Below are positions 1 to 11,923 of a DNA stretch of 64,000 nt, piece by piece (positions within the stretch are counted from its first letter, which is position 1; every line of letters starts with the position of its first letter). The stretch spans positions 62,001-126,000 of the forward strand of contig JAEUWP010000002.1 in NCBI GenBank assembly GCA_018524725.1. Direction: 5' to 3'. Both the position numbers and the translations under genes were made by a program. This stretch comes from Podaxis mareebaensis. Lineage: Eukaryota > Basidiomycota > Agaricomycetes > Agaricales > Agaricaceae. The notes beneath the pieces are model-generated. The model was not told where the DNA came from, searched no databases, and saw nothing but the letters and a program-made list of their open reading frames with translations.

Positions 1-831
1 CAGTTGGTCGGCGAAATATGGCCCTTGTCCATCTGGCGACCCTAGCCTACAGCATTATGTTGGCGAGCTGTTATATAAAGGTGGATTCCATCCCAATTGA
101 TGAAATACTCAACTGATGGCCGCTTCTCCTTCAGAGGGTGATTTCGTTGGTGCAGAACCCCATTTCCTAGCGTCAGGTCAGAGGGATAGTGCTCGATTAC
201 TTGCAGAAATGTTTCTACAATGGTCCGACGGGGAAAAACCAGGAATCTTTGCCCTGAGGGGCACGCTTCCGTATGTCAACTGAAATTATCGTGCACTCTT
301 ACGCTCATCTGCCCATCTAGTTATTTGTTGGATGGCAACATCCTTGCTGCTCGTACATTTATCAAGCACTTCACCTCCGGACTTCCCAAGACTTACACAG
401 CCTCACCTCCGAACATCATTCCAGTTGGGGATAATGATGAAATAACGATGACTACAGACCCCCTCGTTAACTTCTCTCAACTATCCGTGGTGACGTGTCA
501 ACGAGCGAATGGTGATCAAAACAAGGTTGCTCGAGAAAGTTGGGTGAGACTTTGTGGCACCTACCTAAGTCAGGGTGGATCATTAGCCGCTCCAGAAGTC
601 CGAAGGGTATGTAGTCTATGAAATGTTGGTCGCGAACTCTTACGAATTCCCGCTGCCCAGGTATTGAATGAGATCGCAACGCTCTACTTTGCCATCCCTC
701 CTCCTCGCGCTCAGGCCGCCAATCCTCTCGGCGACATGATCTCTTCTCTCTTCGGTGGACCCGCTCCAAATCAACCCGCCCGACGTGTCCTACAACCTGC
801 GAACGCAACATCGTCGCCCGGATTAGATTGA
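1..831 (+). CDS. GET4: GET4 homolog, 3' part (5' end outside window)
   Basis: Exons visible: 1-80 (continuing from the left), 135-270, 321-606, 661-831; stop TGA 829-831. All junctions are GT-AG and the reading frame is preserved. The product matches Get4, the tail-anchored-protein pathway factor that with Get5 bridges Sgt2 to the Get3 ATPase in the cytosol. Recognisable pieces are GDPSLQHYVGELLY in the first exon, then LLDGNILAARTFIKHF, and a Gly/Pro-rich C-terminus with GDMISSLFGG, all typical of fungal Get4. The N-terminal helical repeats lie outside the window. It converges with the esterase on the other strand; only about 200 bp separate the two stops. Identification rests on family memory, not on a search; the exon model itself is clear. 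Confidence 0.82.
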
Positions 832-1034
832 TATTTTCTTGAACATCAAGGCTATATCAATGGGCTGTTTGTATGGATACAACGACTTAATTCTTTGGGG
901 ACAAAGAAGATATAAATTTATTTGCAGACTGATTACACCCAGCTACCTAGTTGAAATCATTGGTTGAACTTCTGGAATGGCACAAGAACTCAATGTACAT
1001 ACTGGCACATTGTTCAACTCTCAATGTTCGTCGT

Positions 1035-3400
1035 TCATATGGGATGAGCCAGGCTAACGTTGGTAATGAAATCAATCCCTTCCCTTCGGAAAGTATCCTG
1101 GGTGATCGTGGTCGGAATAAGCCCGTCCCAGAAAGTAAGCATCTGTGGGTTTGAGCTCGTATATCTAGGCCAGGGGACTAATCCTATCCCGTTTGGGTCA
1201 AGTCTGACAACAAAGTTGATGAGGTAGTTGGTCAACTCCTCTCCGCCGTATATGTTGAACAAATCAGAGACATGCATCTAGGTCCCTTATTCATATGGTC
1301 ACTGTTATTGAAGAGATTCATGCTCACAGAACCAAGATAAGGGAGAGTCTTGAAGCGCTTGCTCACTAGCGTACATCAGCGAAGTCCACCTGCTCGCGAA
1401 ACTATGCGTACAATAGACCCACGTATCTTGCTTCCCGGCACGATTCTGGAGGAAGAAACGGCGGGGAGCCTGGAAAATCGCGTCTCCTTGAAACGATGCT
1501 AATCTCTTGTACTGCGCTGTGAGGACATCGGCGAAACCGGTGTCATATGGTGAACCTTGGGTAACGTCCGCAGTGTATAGAGTCGCGAGATGGTTGACCT
1601 CGGTACTCGAGACGCCTTGCCAGAAAGTGCCTTGTACGTAGTCTCTGAACTGAGTTTCTGTCCTGATTTTGGATGTAACCATACAAACAGTAAAGAAGTC
1701 GGAGGTTACTTACGTCACATTTAACGTCGAGAATGAAAATAAGGTTCCTTCGTCATCACAATCACCTTAAATCCAAATCTCAACATCCCCTGGTCGTGGC
1801 AATTCAACATAATGCCATACCTGTGACGAATGGAATGTTCACTACGGTGCCTTTCTGGACGAGCCTTTGTGGATTATCGGTTATAAAGGTACCATCGGCT
1901 CGTGGCGGCCATGCCAGACGTAAAGACTTCAGTGTGGATGAATTTCCTAACATAAACATAGCGTCAAGGTTTACACACCTGGTAGTCAAAAATGCCCGGA
2001 GACTTATCGATTGCCGCTTTCAGGGTAGCGTATGGTAGGTCGCGCAAGCAATCGAGTGTATCGGAGGCACCAGAGCAGCCAGTTTCTGCGACAATTGTAT
2101 CATATAATGCTTGCCCGTTCGTGATGTCACCAACAGGCAGCGGAGACCCAGATTGCATGAATGCAGCGCGGAAAAGACCCTCCATATTCCCGTTATTGGC
2201 GAGCATGTGGAGAGAAACAGAGATGGCTCCAGCGGATTCGCCCCAGCTAAAAGCAACACCCTCGCATAACTAAAATGGAACGTGCCTTGAGAACTGATAC
2301 TTACATGGTTACCTTAGTAGGGTCACCACCAAAGGCTCCGATGTATTTCTGGACCCAGCGCAAGGCTTGTCTTTCTGCGATTCATCAATTAGCACAAGGG
2401 ACAGGATCTTTTGTGAATGCTCTAACGGTCTTGCAGGCCAAGGTTACCAATTCCTGCAGCTTTCACTTCTTTGCTAGCCAAAAACCCAAACCCTGCCCAT
2501 GTATTAATTTCTCTCATTGATCGAAAGGTTTTGGCCGATCACACCTGACAGTCTGATCGGAATCAGACTTGCTATTCATCTGGATTAAGAATAGCCCCAT
2601 ACCTGTAATTCATGCTAACATAAATTATTGGCGTTCCCAAAGTGATGGACCTGCCGACGATCAGGCTGCCATCGTATCTATATGATGTATAAGAAGAAAA
2701 GTAAATCATATGAAAGATGAAACCAATATTACAGTGGAAACGACGCCGTCCCTCGTTCCCATCCACCTACAATACAACGTAAGAAGCGTTGTAATGATAT
2801 GGGCTCGAGGCAAACCTCCATAGATCCACTTTGGGCAACTCGATCAACCACTGAAGGTGATCATAGGCAAAGGAGAGACTTACTATGACCACTGGTAATT
2901 TGGATCCAGGGGTGGTGGTCGCTGGCTTAACGACATTGATAGTCAAACCTGATGTTTTTTTTTTAGAGTTTTGCAAGTCAGGAGCATTGCTGTTACTCAC
3001 AATCTTCGCTATCGGGGAAGATCGCATTGATCCCAGTGTTAACGATAAAATTGATGGATTCTGAAGGTAGGCCCGGAGGAAGTGGCAAATTGGTGTTCTG
3101 TTGGGGGCACGCTGGCCCGAACGCCGTAGCCGAATGGCTTCCTGTGTAAGGCTGTATTGGCTGCGGTAGGCGATAACGAAGATTCCCAACCCTGGTTAGG
3201 GCACAGGGAGTCAGTTCTTCCAATGAGGAGAGTGATATCACCCACGGAGGTTGAGCAAAGGGAATTCCAAGGAATTGTGAGACAGGACCAGAGACCAGAC
3301 CAGTAAACGTGCCATTATCCAAGGTGACTGTCGGTCCAGCGAGAGGCTTGCTAAATGCAAAGATCTTGAAGAACGGAATGAACCAAATCCTGATTTTCAT
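1035..3400 (-). CDS. Secreted type-B carboxylesterase / Candida rugosa-like lipase
   Basis: Fourteen exons on the minus strand: 3246-3400, 3001-3191, 2884-2948, 2816-2828, 2733-2766, 2603-2677, 2427-2512, 2305-2374, 1979-2246, 1821-1926, 1714-1765, 1412-1662, 1328-1365, 1035-1277. They sum to 1647 nt (548 aa), the usual size of the family. The first ATG gives a hydrophobic N-terminus typical of a signal peptide, so it is probably extracellular. Family marks: SEDCLTINV (disulfide Cys), WIYGGG oxyanion-hole segment, GESAGA nucleophile elbow with the catalytic Ser, DDEGT with the acid Glu, LGSMH with the catalytic His; the triad is complete. It would hydrolyse esters of fatty acids. Splicing uses a 13-nt microexon (2816-2828). 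The 2512/2603 junction is the least certain one. Confidence 0.9.
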
Positions 3401-4931
3401 GGTGGACACGAAGGAACTGAGCTCGAACTATGGATCTATTCAAAGTTGGCCATTTTGTACTCGAGGTGTGCGTAAGAATAGCCTGGATAGACGTCACGAG
3501 GGTGTTTAAACCATATGCTTGATAGGCTTCTTTTACACTTGCTCTATTCGCATAGTCAAGTTCTCCCTTATATATGTTCGAATAGAATAGGGTGGGGCTT
3601 GTTGTGCCATCCGTTTTGACGCACTCCTTAATGGGTAGCCCAGTGAGACGAATTCGATTCTTGACGGTGAGGGTTAGGAAAAGGACTTCCATGTCAGATA
3701 TGCGACAGTCGATCCCATGGGAACACAGACGGTACAAGCATGATGCTCTGAGAATCATGGCAAATCAACTGCTTCGTGAGGCTTTTGCACAACACAGACA
3801 AATAAAATATTGAGGCTCGAACCTGATTTGGCCGCCATTTCCACATCGTACTTATGACAATGCGACCATCAACAGGGCTTGTACGATTTACTAACCATGC
3901 AATGGGTATCGGTATCATACACCTAGGAAATAAAATATCCGTTCTCCCATGGTTCTGAGTTGTCTCCCTATGCTTCGCGGAATCGCGCTTTCGGACGCTT
4001 TATAGCGGGCTTAGTTTCATGACAATCCATTCAATATGTACAGAGATATGTTGTGTTCTTTGTGCGACAAGACCTCAGATAAACCGCGTCATCAAAATTC
4101 GGCTGGCGCCCTGTGTTCCGCAAACCGCTGTAGTGAACCCTGTGCGTCCTGTCTTCACACACGTTTCAAGAACATCAAGAGTGCCAGCAACGTCTCCAGT
4201 CACATCCAGAATTGTTGGCCCTTGGGTATTCCCCAGAGAGCATCCGACCAGTGAGGGGAAGGAAGAAGCTCATGAAAATTCGCCCCAGTTGGTTGATTTT
4301 ACTCGGTGGTGATCACGTACGAGGGAGATCACCCGTATGGCATATATTGAGAATTGTGTCTCACCCAAACACCCTCTTAGACTGTCCCACACACCCCGTA
4401 TCGGAAATGATCACTGGGAGACCATCTAATAGCACAGGAAGTGCGGGATCTAAATCTGAAAGGCCATGCCTCTGGCTAGGATATGTAGGATAGTATGAGC
4501 GTCGATGTCAGAGGCTAAGTATAGCCTATGAGGGGGCTAGGTAGCCAGTGACAAATATGGTATAGCTGCGAGGGATGGTGGCGCTGATGCGAACGTGGCT
4601 GGACCAAGCGGGAGATCGAACATGTGGGCGTTGCGGTACGTAGAGGTGGTATGCTGAACACATTGGCATATGCTAGAAGTGCGAGCCTGGGCCAGGAGTC
4701 GAAGAGCAGAATGGTGGGGCAGGTATAAAGGACGGCAAGTGTGGGCGATAGGCGCTAAGCTAGTAGTATTGACAGGGAAGGACCTCTGAGAGTGTTGACA
4801 CCGAGCGTTACTTTATGCTTCGAGGTCAACGCATGCCAGTCTGTATATTAACCCTCACTATTCCCGCCCCTCTCACATCGATCCTGCTTGTTCGCTGACC
4901 ACCATCGATCGTACGCTCTCATCGGTTTATA
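3401..4931. other. Divergent intergenic region between esterase and NLR
   Basis: About 1.5 kb between the start codons of two genes running away from each other, so it must hold both promoters. Several short open frames occur on both strands (for example around 4019-4312 and 3351-3758), but none has coding character, conserved residues or splice structure that I can recognise. A TATTAA-like stretch lies near 4843-4850, upstream of the NLR start. Nothing else seen. Confidence 0.5.
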
Positions 4932-7900
4932 ATGCCCATTTTTTCGAAATTCTTCAAAGAAGGAAAGCGAGATACGTCGCCGGCCCAATCTGCGGGAAAT
5001 CCGGAGCGTCACAGTATCCCTGCGCTCATTAAAAGAGTCTCGGCTCTTGGGACTCTTGCAGCTCCCGTCCTTCCAAGAGTCGAAACACCTACATCTGCGA
5101 CCACGCCAGTTTCTTCAAGGCCCGAAGCTCCTCGTCCTCCCGAGATCCTTCAGGCTCTCCTAGAAGCTCACGGAGTTTCTGCCCCCGTTCCGGGGACTTC
5201 CCACGGTCTTCCAACGCCCCAAAACCCATCTCTCCCTGCAGCCACGACCTCTCAGGCTCTCCCAAGTGTCCGAGCCCCAGCACCATCCACCAGTAATGAA
5301 TATCGGGAAGTCGCCCGGGTTCCGACCATGCAACAGAACCCGTCAACACGACTCGAGAAAGCGAGAGCAGTAGGCAGCACTGGCCTTCATGGATTGGCGG
5401 TCGTAGCAGAAGGACTCGGGAAATGTTCGGATCTCTGCCCACCCCTGAAAACTGCCGCCGCGGTGTTCTTGACACTTCATAATATCTTCGATGTGCGTAA
5501 GCCACTTCCATTGTGTTCCCGTTATTGAGCTCCGATCGGCAGGGCGTATCCACGAATAAGGAGGAGTTGGAAGGGCTCAAGGCAAGATCGAATGCTATCC
5601 TATCATTGGTCCAAAGATACAAGGAAGAAGGAGGATTGGATGTATTTGAAGAGAGGGTCCGAAGCTTCTCCACGTGCGTATTGGCTACGCTTTCTCGCTT
5701 TCGTATCTGATTTCTTTTTGACGGTCTCACAGAGCCATCGAGCGCTTGGTTAAACCCATCCAGGACTTGCAAGAACAATGTTTAGTGACCCGCATTGCTG
5801 AAGTTTCGAACGATGCCGGAACGATACAAATGTTGCTGAAGGACCTTAACGGTGCTTGTGATCTGTTCCAGGTAGGTGTTCCAATTGCAGAACGTGTTCC
5901 TGTATGCGTGGTGCTCATCGCGTTCCACAGATCGATATGCAATTCCGCGCCAATATACCCGCACAGAACATGTCACAGGTAAGTGACTTCGTGCCTGAGG
6001 AAGCGCTGTCAGCCTCATATATTCCATTGACAGATGCTGGAGTCCGGTAAGCTGCTCCTTATGAGCGACAACTTGGGATGAAATGTTGAATTCGCTTTTC
6101 CTGAAGAACACAATCAAGGAATGTTCAAAGGTGCACACGACTTCGTGATCAATCACCCGATGATGATCGAAAATCAACACATACACATCAACATGTCACG
6201 AGTAAGTGCTTTCGCGCCTAAGGAAGCGCTTTCAACCTCATATATTTCATCAACAGAAGCTGAAGTCCGGTGAGCTACTCCTTAAGAGTGACAACTTGGG
6301 ATTCTCACGTTATTACAGGTCTGATTGACAAACTTCGTTCCAAGGGCGCTTCATATAAAACCCGGCACTCTGCCTACGGTGATCCCACGGGATGCATGCC
6401 CGGTACACGCGTCGCTGTCCTCAAAGAGTTGGAAGCCCAAGCTTCTGACGAGCGGGGTGTTAAAGTGCATTGGCTTGCAGGAATGGCAGGCATCGGGAAG
6501 TCGACTATCGCGCAGTCGCTGTGCGAGCGCTTTGACCAACGACAGATGCTTGGGGCGAGTTTCTTTTGCTCTCGAGCCTCAGAAAAAACCAAGAATGCGC
6601 GCCGCATCATCCCAGGTCTCGCATACGGCTTTGCCAAAGGTTCACCCACTATCACTGCGGAGCTCATGAAAGTTCTGGAGAATGACCCGGATTTGGTGGA
6701 GTCGAACGACATGCAAGAGCAGTTCCAAAAACTCATTGTTGACCCAGTGCGGACCGCCGTTGGTGACCAGGTCGGGGTTTACAAGATTGTCGTCATCGAT
6801 GGTCTCGACGAATGCACAAACCCCAATCTCGTCAAGCGCCTCATCCAGGTCATTCTCAGTTCCCCTTCGGACCTTCCCCTCAAGTTCTTCCTCGTCAGTA
6901 GAGCCGATCACTTCATTACTACTGCCTTCAATTCCTCGAAGGGTTCCCACAATACTTTCTTGCTTCACGAGGTCGAGAAAAGCGTAGTGGAGAGCGACAT
7001 CCGGATGTATGTGAAGGCATCACTGGACGATATCAAGAGGGACTGTGATCCTGACAAGGAGGATGGGTGGCCTCCCGATAGTGAATTGTCTCAAATTGTC
7101 AAGGACTCTGGGAAACTTTTCGTCTATGCAGCTACAGCAGCACGCTATATTCGAGATGGCGGACGCCGTTACAAACAACGACTCACTTCCTTGGCAAATC
7201 ATGCTTGGAGCCCGCAACAAACCTCGGCTATTGATGGATTGTATGGAGATATTCTTCAGCAAGCCTGTGATGGTCAGGAAGACAGAGAATTGCCCCCCAT
7301 GAGGACCCTTGTCTCGTTTGTCGTATTCCTCCAACATCCGTTGTCGCTAAACGCTCTTTCCATGTTGTCGGGGATATCAGATCCTGTCGTCTATTTATCG
7401 CCACTCAACTCCGTTATTCATATCCCCCCTGGAGAAAACGCTCCAATCTCCCCATTCCATGCGTCCTTCCCGGAATTTCTTGTAGACCCCGAACGTTGCC
7501 GTTTCTTCCCATTCGCCCCTCTCCTCCCCACTGATGGTCACGCAGAACTTGCGCTCAAATGCCTTGAGCTCATGAACCGGTTGCTCAAGTATAACATCTG
7601 TGATGTTCCCGAAGAATTGACCATCTCGCATATGGACAGAACCAACCCTCCTGAAGATGCCAGCAAAATTCCCGAAGCACTCAAATACGCGTGCATTTAC
7701 TGGGCCACCCATTTAAGTGAGGTCCAGGACTCAAGCACGCCAGCCTTCAGGTCCGTTATTCATGCTCTGCGCAACTTCTTGAAAACCCACATCCTGCATT
7801 GGATGGAATGCTTGAGTGTTGTTGGTGAACTGGGGATAGGCGTTAAGTCGCTTCGCAGTGCAAGTGTCGCTCTCTCAGTAAGTATTGATCATAAGGAAGC

Positions 7901-10603
7901 AATGTTCACTTGCTGACATCATAGCAGTATATCAAAACTACAGATAGTGAGGAACTGCGACCACTTGTTAATGATGCCCGACGGTTTCTGCAGATGGGTT
8001 TTGGGTGCATTCAGAAGCATTGTTTCGAGGTTTACCAGTCGGCATTCACATGGATTCCCAAGAAGTCTTTGATGCGTCAAGTTTATGGTGCACAGCTGAA
8101 CGGGCCACGAAGTGTCGTAATGGGTCTACCTGACTCTTGGGGACCAATGGAGCACTGCATGGATGGAGGTTCGATCATCCATTCTGTCGCTTTCTCGCTC
8201 GATGGCGCGCGAGTTGCCTCGGGGTTGGAGGATCGAATAGTGAGGATCTGGAATGCAGGGACAGGCGAGGAAGAAACGCGGTTGGAGGGTCACACAGATG
8301 CGGTGGAATCTGTCGCTTTCTCGCCCGACAGCATGCAAGTTGCCTCGGGATCGCGTGACCGGACGGTGAGGATCTGGAATGCGAGGACAGGCGAGGAGGA
8401 AGCGCGGTTGGAGGGCCACACGGATTCGGTATCCTCTGTTGCTTTCTCGCCCAATGGCATGCGAGTTGCTTCGGGATCGCGTGATGGGACAGTGAGGATC
8501 TGGAATGCGGGGACAGGCGAGGAGGAAGCGCGGTTGGGGGGCCATACGGATTTGGTGGAATCTGTCGCTTTCTCGCCCGATGGCACGCGAGTTGCCTCGG
8601 GATTGCGTGGTGGGACGGTGAGGATCTGGAATGTGGGTACAGGGGAAGAGGAGGCTCGGTTGGAGGGCCACACGGGTTGGGTGCTGTCTGTCGCTTTCTC
8701 GCCTGACGGCACGCGAGTTGCCTCAGGATCGGGTGAAGGGACGGTGAAGATCTGGAATATGGGGACAGGCAAGGAGGAAGCCCAGTTGGAGGGCCACACA
8801 GATTCGGTGTTCTCTGTTGTTTTCTCTCCTGACGGCACGCGAGTTGCCTCTGGATCGGTTGATGGGACGGTGAGGATCTGGAACGCGGGGACAGGTGAGG
8901 AGGAGGCCCAGTTGGGGGGCCACACAGATTCGGTGTACTCTGTCGCTTTCTCGCCTGACGGCGCGCAAGTTGCCTCGGGATCAGTTGATAAGACGGTGAG
9001 GATCTGGAATGTGAGTGCAGGCGAAGAAGCCCGGTTGGAGGGCCACATGGATTTGGTGTTGTCTGTCATTTTCTCGCCTGACGGTGCACAAGTTGCCTTG
9101 GGATTGCGCGATGGGACAGTGAGGATCTGGAATGCGAGGACGGGCGAGGAGGAAGCCCGGTTAGAGGGTCACACAGATTCGGTGGAATCTGTCACTTTCT
9201 CGCCCGACGGTACGCGAGTTGCCTCGGGATCGCGTGATCGGACGGTGAGGATCTGGAATGTGGGGACAGGCGAGGAGGAAGCGCGGTTGGAGGGCCACAC
9301 GGGTTCAGTGTTCTCAGTTGCTTTCTCACCCAACGGCACGCGAGTTGCCTCGGGATCGCGTGATCGGACGATGAGGATCTGGAATGCGGGGACAGGTGAG
9401 GAGGAGGCCTGGTTGAAGGGCCACACGGGTTCGGTGTTCTCTGTTGCTTTCTCGCCCGACGGCACGCGAGTTGCCTCGGGATCGCGTGATGGGACGGTGA
9501 GGATCTGGAACGCAGGGACAGGCAAGGAGGAAGCCCGGTTGGAGGGCCACACGGATTCGGTGGAATCTGTGGCTTTCTCACCCGACGGCGCGCGAGTTGC
9601 CTCGGGGTCGCGTGACCGGACAGTGAGGATCTGGAGTGCGGGGACAAGCGAGGGGAAAGCCCGAATGGAAGGCCACACGGATTGGGTGTTGTCTGTTGCT
9701 TTCTCGCCCGACGGTGCACGAGTTGCCTCAGGATCGGGTGATCGGACAGTGAGGATCTGGAATGCAGGGACAGGTGAGGAGGAAGCTCGGTTGGAGGGCC
9801 ACACGGATTCGGTGGAATCTGTGGCTTTCTCGCCCGACAGTGCACGAGTTGCCTCAGGATCGGGTGATCGGACGGTGAGGATCTGGAATACGGGGACAGG
9901 CGAGGAGGAAGCTCGGTTGGAGGGCCACACGGGTTCAGTATTCTCTGTCGCTTTCTCTCCTGATGGCGTACGAGTTGCCTTGGGATCAGGTGATGGGACG
10001 GTGAGGATCTGGAATGTGGGTACAGGTGAGGAGGAAGCCAGGATGGAGGGCCACACAGGTTCGGTGGAATCTGTTGCTTTCTCGCCCGACGGTGCACGAG
10101 TTGCCTCGGGATCCGGTGATGGGACGGTGAGGATCTGGAATGTGGGGACAGGCAAGGAGGAAGCACGGTTGGAGGGCCACACGGGTTCGATATTCTCTGT
10201 TGTTTTCTCGCCTGACGGCGCGCGAGTTGCCTCGGGATCCGGTGATGGGACGGTGAGGATCTGGAATGTGGATACAGGTGAGGAAATCCGGTTGGAGGGC
10301 CGAACGAACTTGGCATTCTCTGTCGCTTTCTCGCTCGATGGTGCACGAGTTGCCTTGGGATTAGGTGATGGGACGATGATGATCTGGGATGCAGGGACAG
10401 GCAAGCAAGAAGCCAAGTTGGCTGGTGACTCACACAATATTAAATTCCAGTCGCGTCCGTTTTCGCTTTCTTTATCTGATGATGCTATCTGGGTGGTAGG
10501 TGTGCATCATCATTGCTGGATCCCCCCTCATTATCGGACCAAGAGGTTACGCCCGTATTTTGCTGGATTGCTATATCTGAGCACTGTGATTTTCATAGTC
10601 TGA
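4932..10603 (+). CDS. NLR-like STAND protein: NACHT NTPase with 18 WD40 repeats (HET-E/HNWD type)
   Basis: Nine exons: 4932-5492, 5543-5673, 5733-5871, 5931-5978, 6034-6046, 6107-6201, 6257-6269, 6319-7877, 7928-10603; 5235 nt, 1744 aa, in frame throughout. Residues 1-190 are Pro/Ser-rich without a known domain; 190-330 helical. The NACHT domain follows: Walker A GMAGIGKST at 388-396, Walker B IVVIDGLDEC at 490-499. From about 935 to 1691 there are 18 WD40 units of 42 aa (two of 41), nearly identical, followed by a short tail (WIPPHYR) found in relatives. Proteins of this build are cytosolic sensors; Podospora HET-E and HNWD control heterokaryon incompatibility through the WD40 ligand-recognition surface. 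That role here is inference. Two 13-nt microexons lie in duplicated copies. First two introns use GTGCGT donors. Its 3' end is 315 bp from the transposon island. Confidence 0.9.
5967..6302 (+). repeat. Tandem duplication of intron-microexon-intron inside the NLR gene
   Basis: Copy A 5967-6079 and copy B 6190-6302, both 113 bp, offset 223 bp. Each holds the end of one exon (AACATGTCAC), a short intron starting GTAAGTG, a 13-nt exon ending GAAGTCCG or GGAGTCCG, and the start of the next intron through ACAACTTGGGAT. Both copies keep usable splice sites and phase. Confidence 0.85.
8168..10423 (+). repeat. Coding array of 18 WD40 repeats, 126-bp period
   Basis: The string GTGAGGATCTGGAA recurs at exact 126-bp spacing from about 8239 onward, with units 7 and 17 one codon short. 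Variation between units is concentrated in a few codons: the residues after EGHT (D/G, then S/L/W), the pair before SVAFSPDG, and the residues around SGS-RD/GD/VD. The array is GC-rich and throws long open frames on the antisense strand, which are artefacts of the period. Confidence 0.92.
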
Positions 10604-10917
10604 AGTAGGTTATGGTCATTGTTTTAGCTAAGGTAGACAATCCCCTTATCCTAGGCATTGTCTGAGATCAACAACAGAATCCAGATGGTTTTAATAATTT
10701 TGACACTATGTTAATTGTGCTTAGGGATTTATTTACACAAGTCCAATGCATAGCTTCTGAGGATGGAGAATGACAATAGCCCATATGCAAGCTAGAATCT
10801 GGGAGGCCTGTAAACCTGGTGGGTTTACAGGTAACTGTTGACCTTAAGTTCATGCTGGAGTACTATAAGCCTGATATATTGGGTGTACTACTAGGTGTGG
10901 TACAAGGTCAGCTGTCC
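10604..10917. other. Spacer between NLR gene and transposon island
   Basis: Holds the NLR 3' flank. It contains a second TIR-like end (TA then AGGTAGACAA at 10629-10640), the same motif as the DDE transposon end at 10918, and a 25-nt hairpin at 10807-10831 (10-bp arms, 5-nt loop). No coding frame recognised. Base composition already resembles the CpG-poor island. Confidence 0.5.
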
Positions 10918-10919
10918 TA

Positions 10920-10939
10920 AGGTAGACAACATCAGGAAC
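10920..10939 (+). repeat. Left terminal inverted repeat of DDE transposon
   Basis: Starts AGGTAGACAACATCAGG directly after a TA; pairs with the right end at 49674-49693 with two mismatches in 20 bp. Confidence 0.85.
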
Positions 10940-11236
10940 ACACACCTATTATGTAAGCAGTTATAGCCCCTTGTGGCAACCTCAATATCTCTAACCAACT
11001 TCAATGTAGAACAAAAATACTCTCTAGGATAGGGCACCAGTAGCAATATGAGAGTTTCATAGGAAGTAGAATTTGTTTATTTGTGATGTTATTAAAACAT
11101 ATACATTTTTGACAGAAAGTGCCAAAAACATCATTTCTAACCAAGTCCACTATGAAAGGACAGGAGAGGAAATATGAGTTGAAGGTATTTTGCCACTTAT
11201 GTAATACATCCATGTGACTAGCAAGAGGCACACAGA

Positions 11237-11923
11237 GTGAATAGGAGGTGGGAAAAGACAAGACATTCAAAAGTACATGCAGCATGGATAAATAACTTGT
11301 TTAATGCAAATAAGTCCAAAAATCTGGACATCAGAGGAATTTCTGGAGCCAAGGATCCTGGATTAGTGGTGTCTCCTGCTCTGCTCATGAATAATCAACC
11401 TCCTGGAGACCTGGAAGCATTGTTTGAAGACTGGGAGATACACCAATACTTGTGATGATGAATGGAGACTGAAAAGGATGATGGTACAGGGAATGAAGCT
11501 GTAGAGGGAGGGAAGGAAGATGAAGTCTTGAAGTTTGCTGCAATCCTCCAAGCAGCATTTCTTATTGTATATTGAGCTGAAAAGGGAGCCCTGGAGCAAA
11601 AACCAAAGTGCCCCACCAGTATACTCAGAACTCTGCCAGAACAAAATGTTTCTATGCAGCAAAATGACAAAATTTAGCAAAAAGCAGTCAAATATTCATA
11701 AATCAATACTTCACCTCCAAGCTAATGCAAATCATGCCTGAGAGCAATTCATGTGAATTAGACAATGAATCTGATGGTGGAAATGAAGTAGGAGAAGTGG
11801 GAGAGGATTATAGTAAAATTGAGGGGCATCTGGCTTGCATTTTTAGAATAGAAGATAGTGAGGTGAGGAGAATCCCTTATCTTTGTACAGCCTTCTTACT
11901 ATGGATTGTAAGGGGGCCAGGCA
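11237..11923 (+). pseudogene. DDE transposase, 5' fragment (decayed)
   Basis: Same strand as the 3' fragment at 47613. Translations contain many stops (TGA, TAG, TAA) and at least one frame change, so only a weak N-terminal coding trace remains: an open stretch 11237-11455, then about 11725-11923, which ends at the AGAGT duplication of the solo LTR. No domain recognised in this half; assigned by position inside the inverted repeats. Confidence 0.5.

Noticed and set aside
4019..4312. Small Cys-rich plus-strand frames that could be a tiny secreted protein
   Set aside because: No signal peptide, no splice structure, and overlapping frames are equally open; looks like chance in the promoter region.
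5089..5778. Minus-strand frame of 229 codons over the first NLR exons
   Set aside because: Antisense to well-spliced coding exons; composition mirrors the Pro/Ser-rich sense protein.
8126..10437. Long minus-strand open frames (up to 422 codons) opposite the WD40 array
   Set aside because: They follow the 126-bp period of the coding array, have no independent homology or start context, and vanish outside it.
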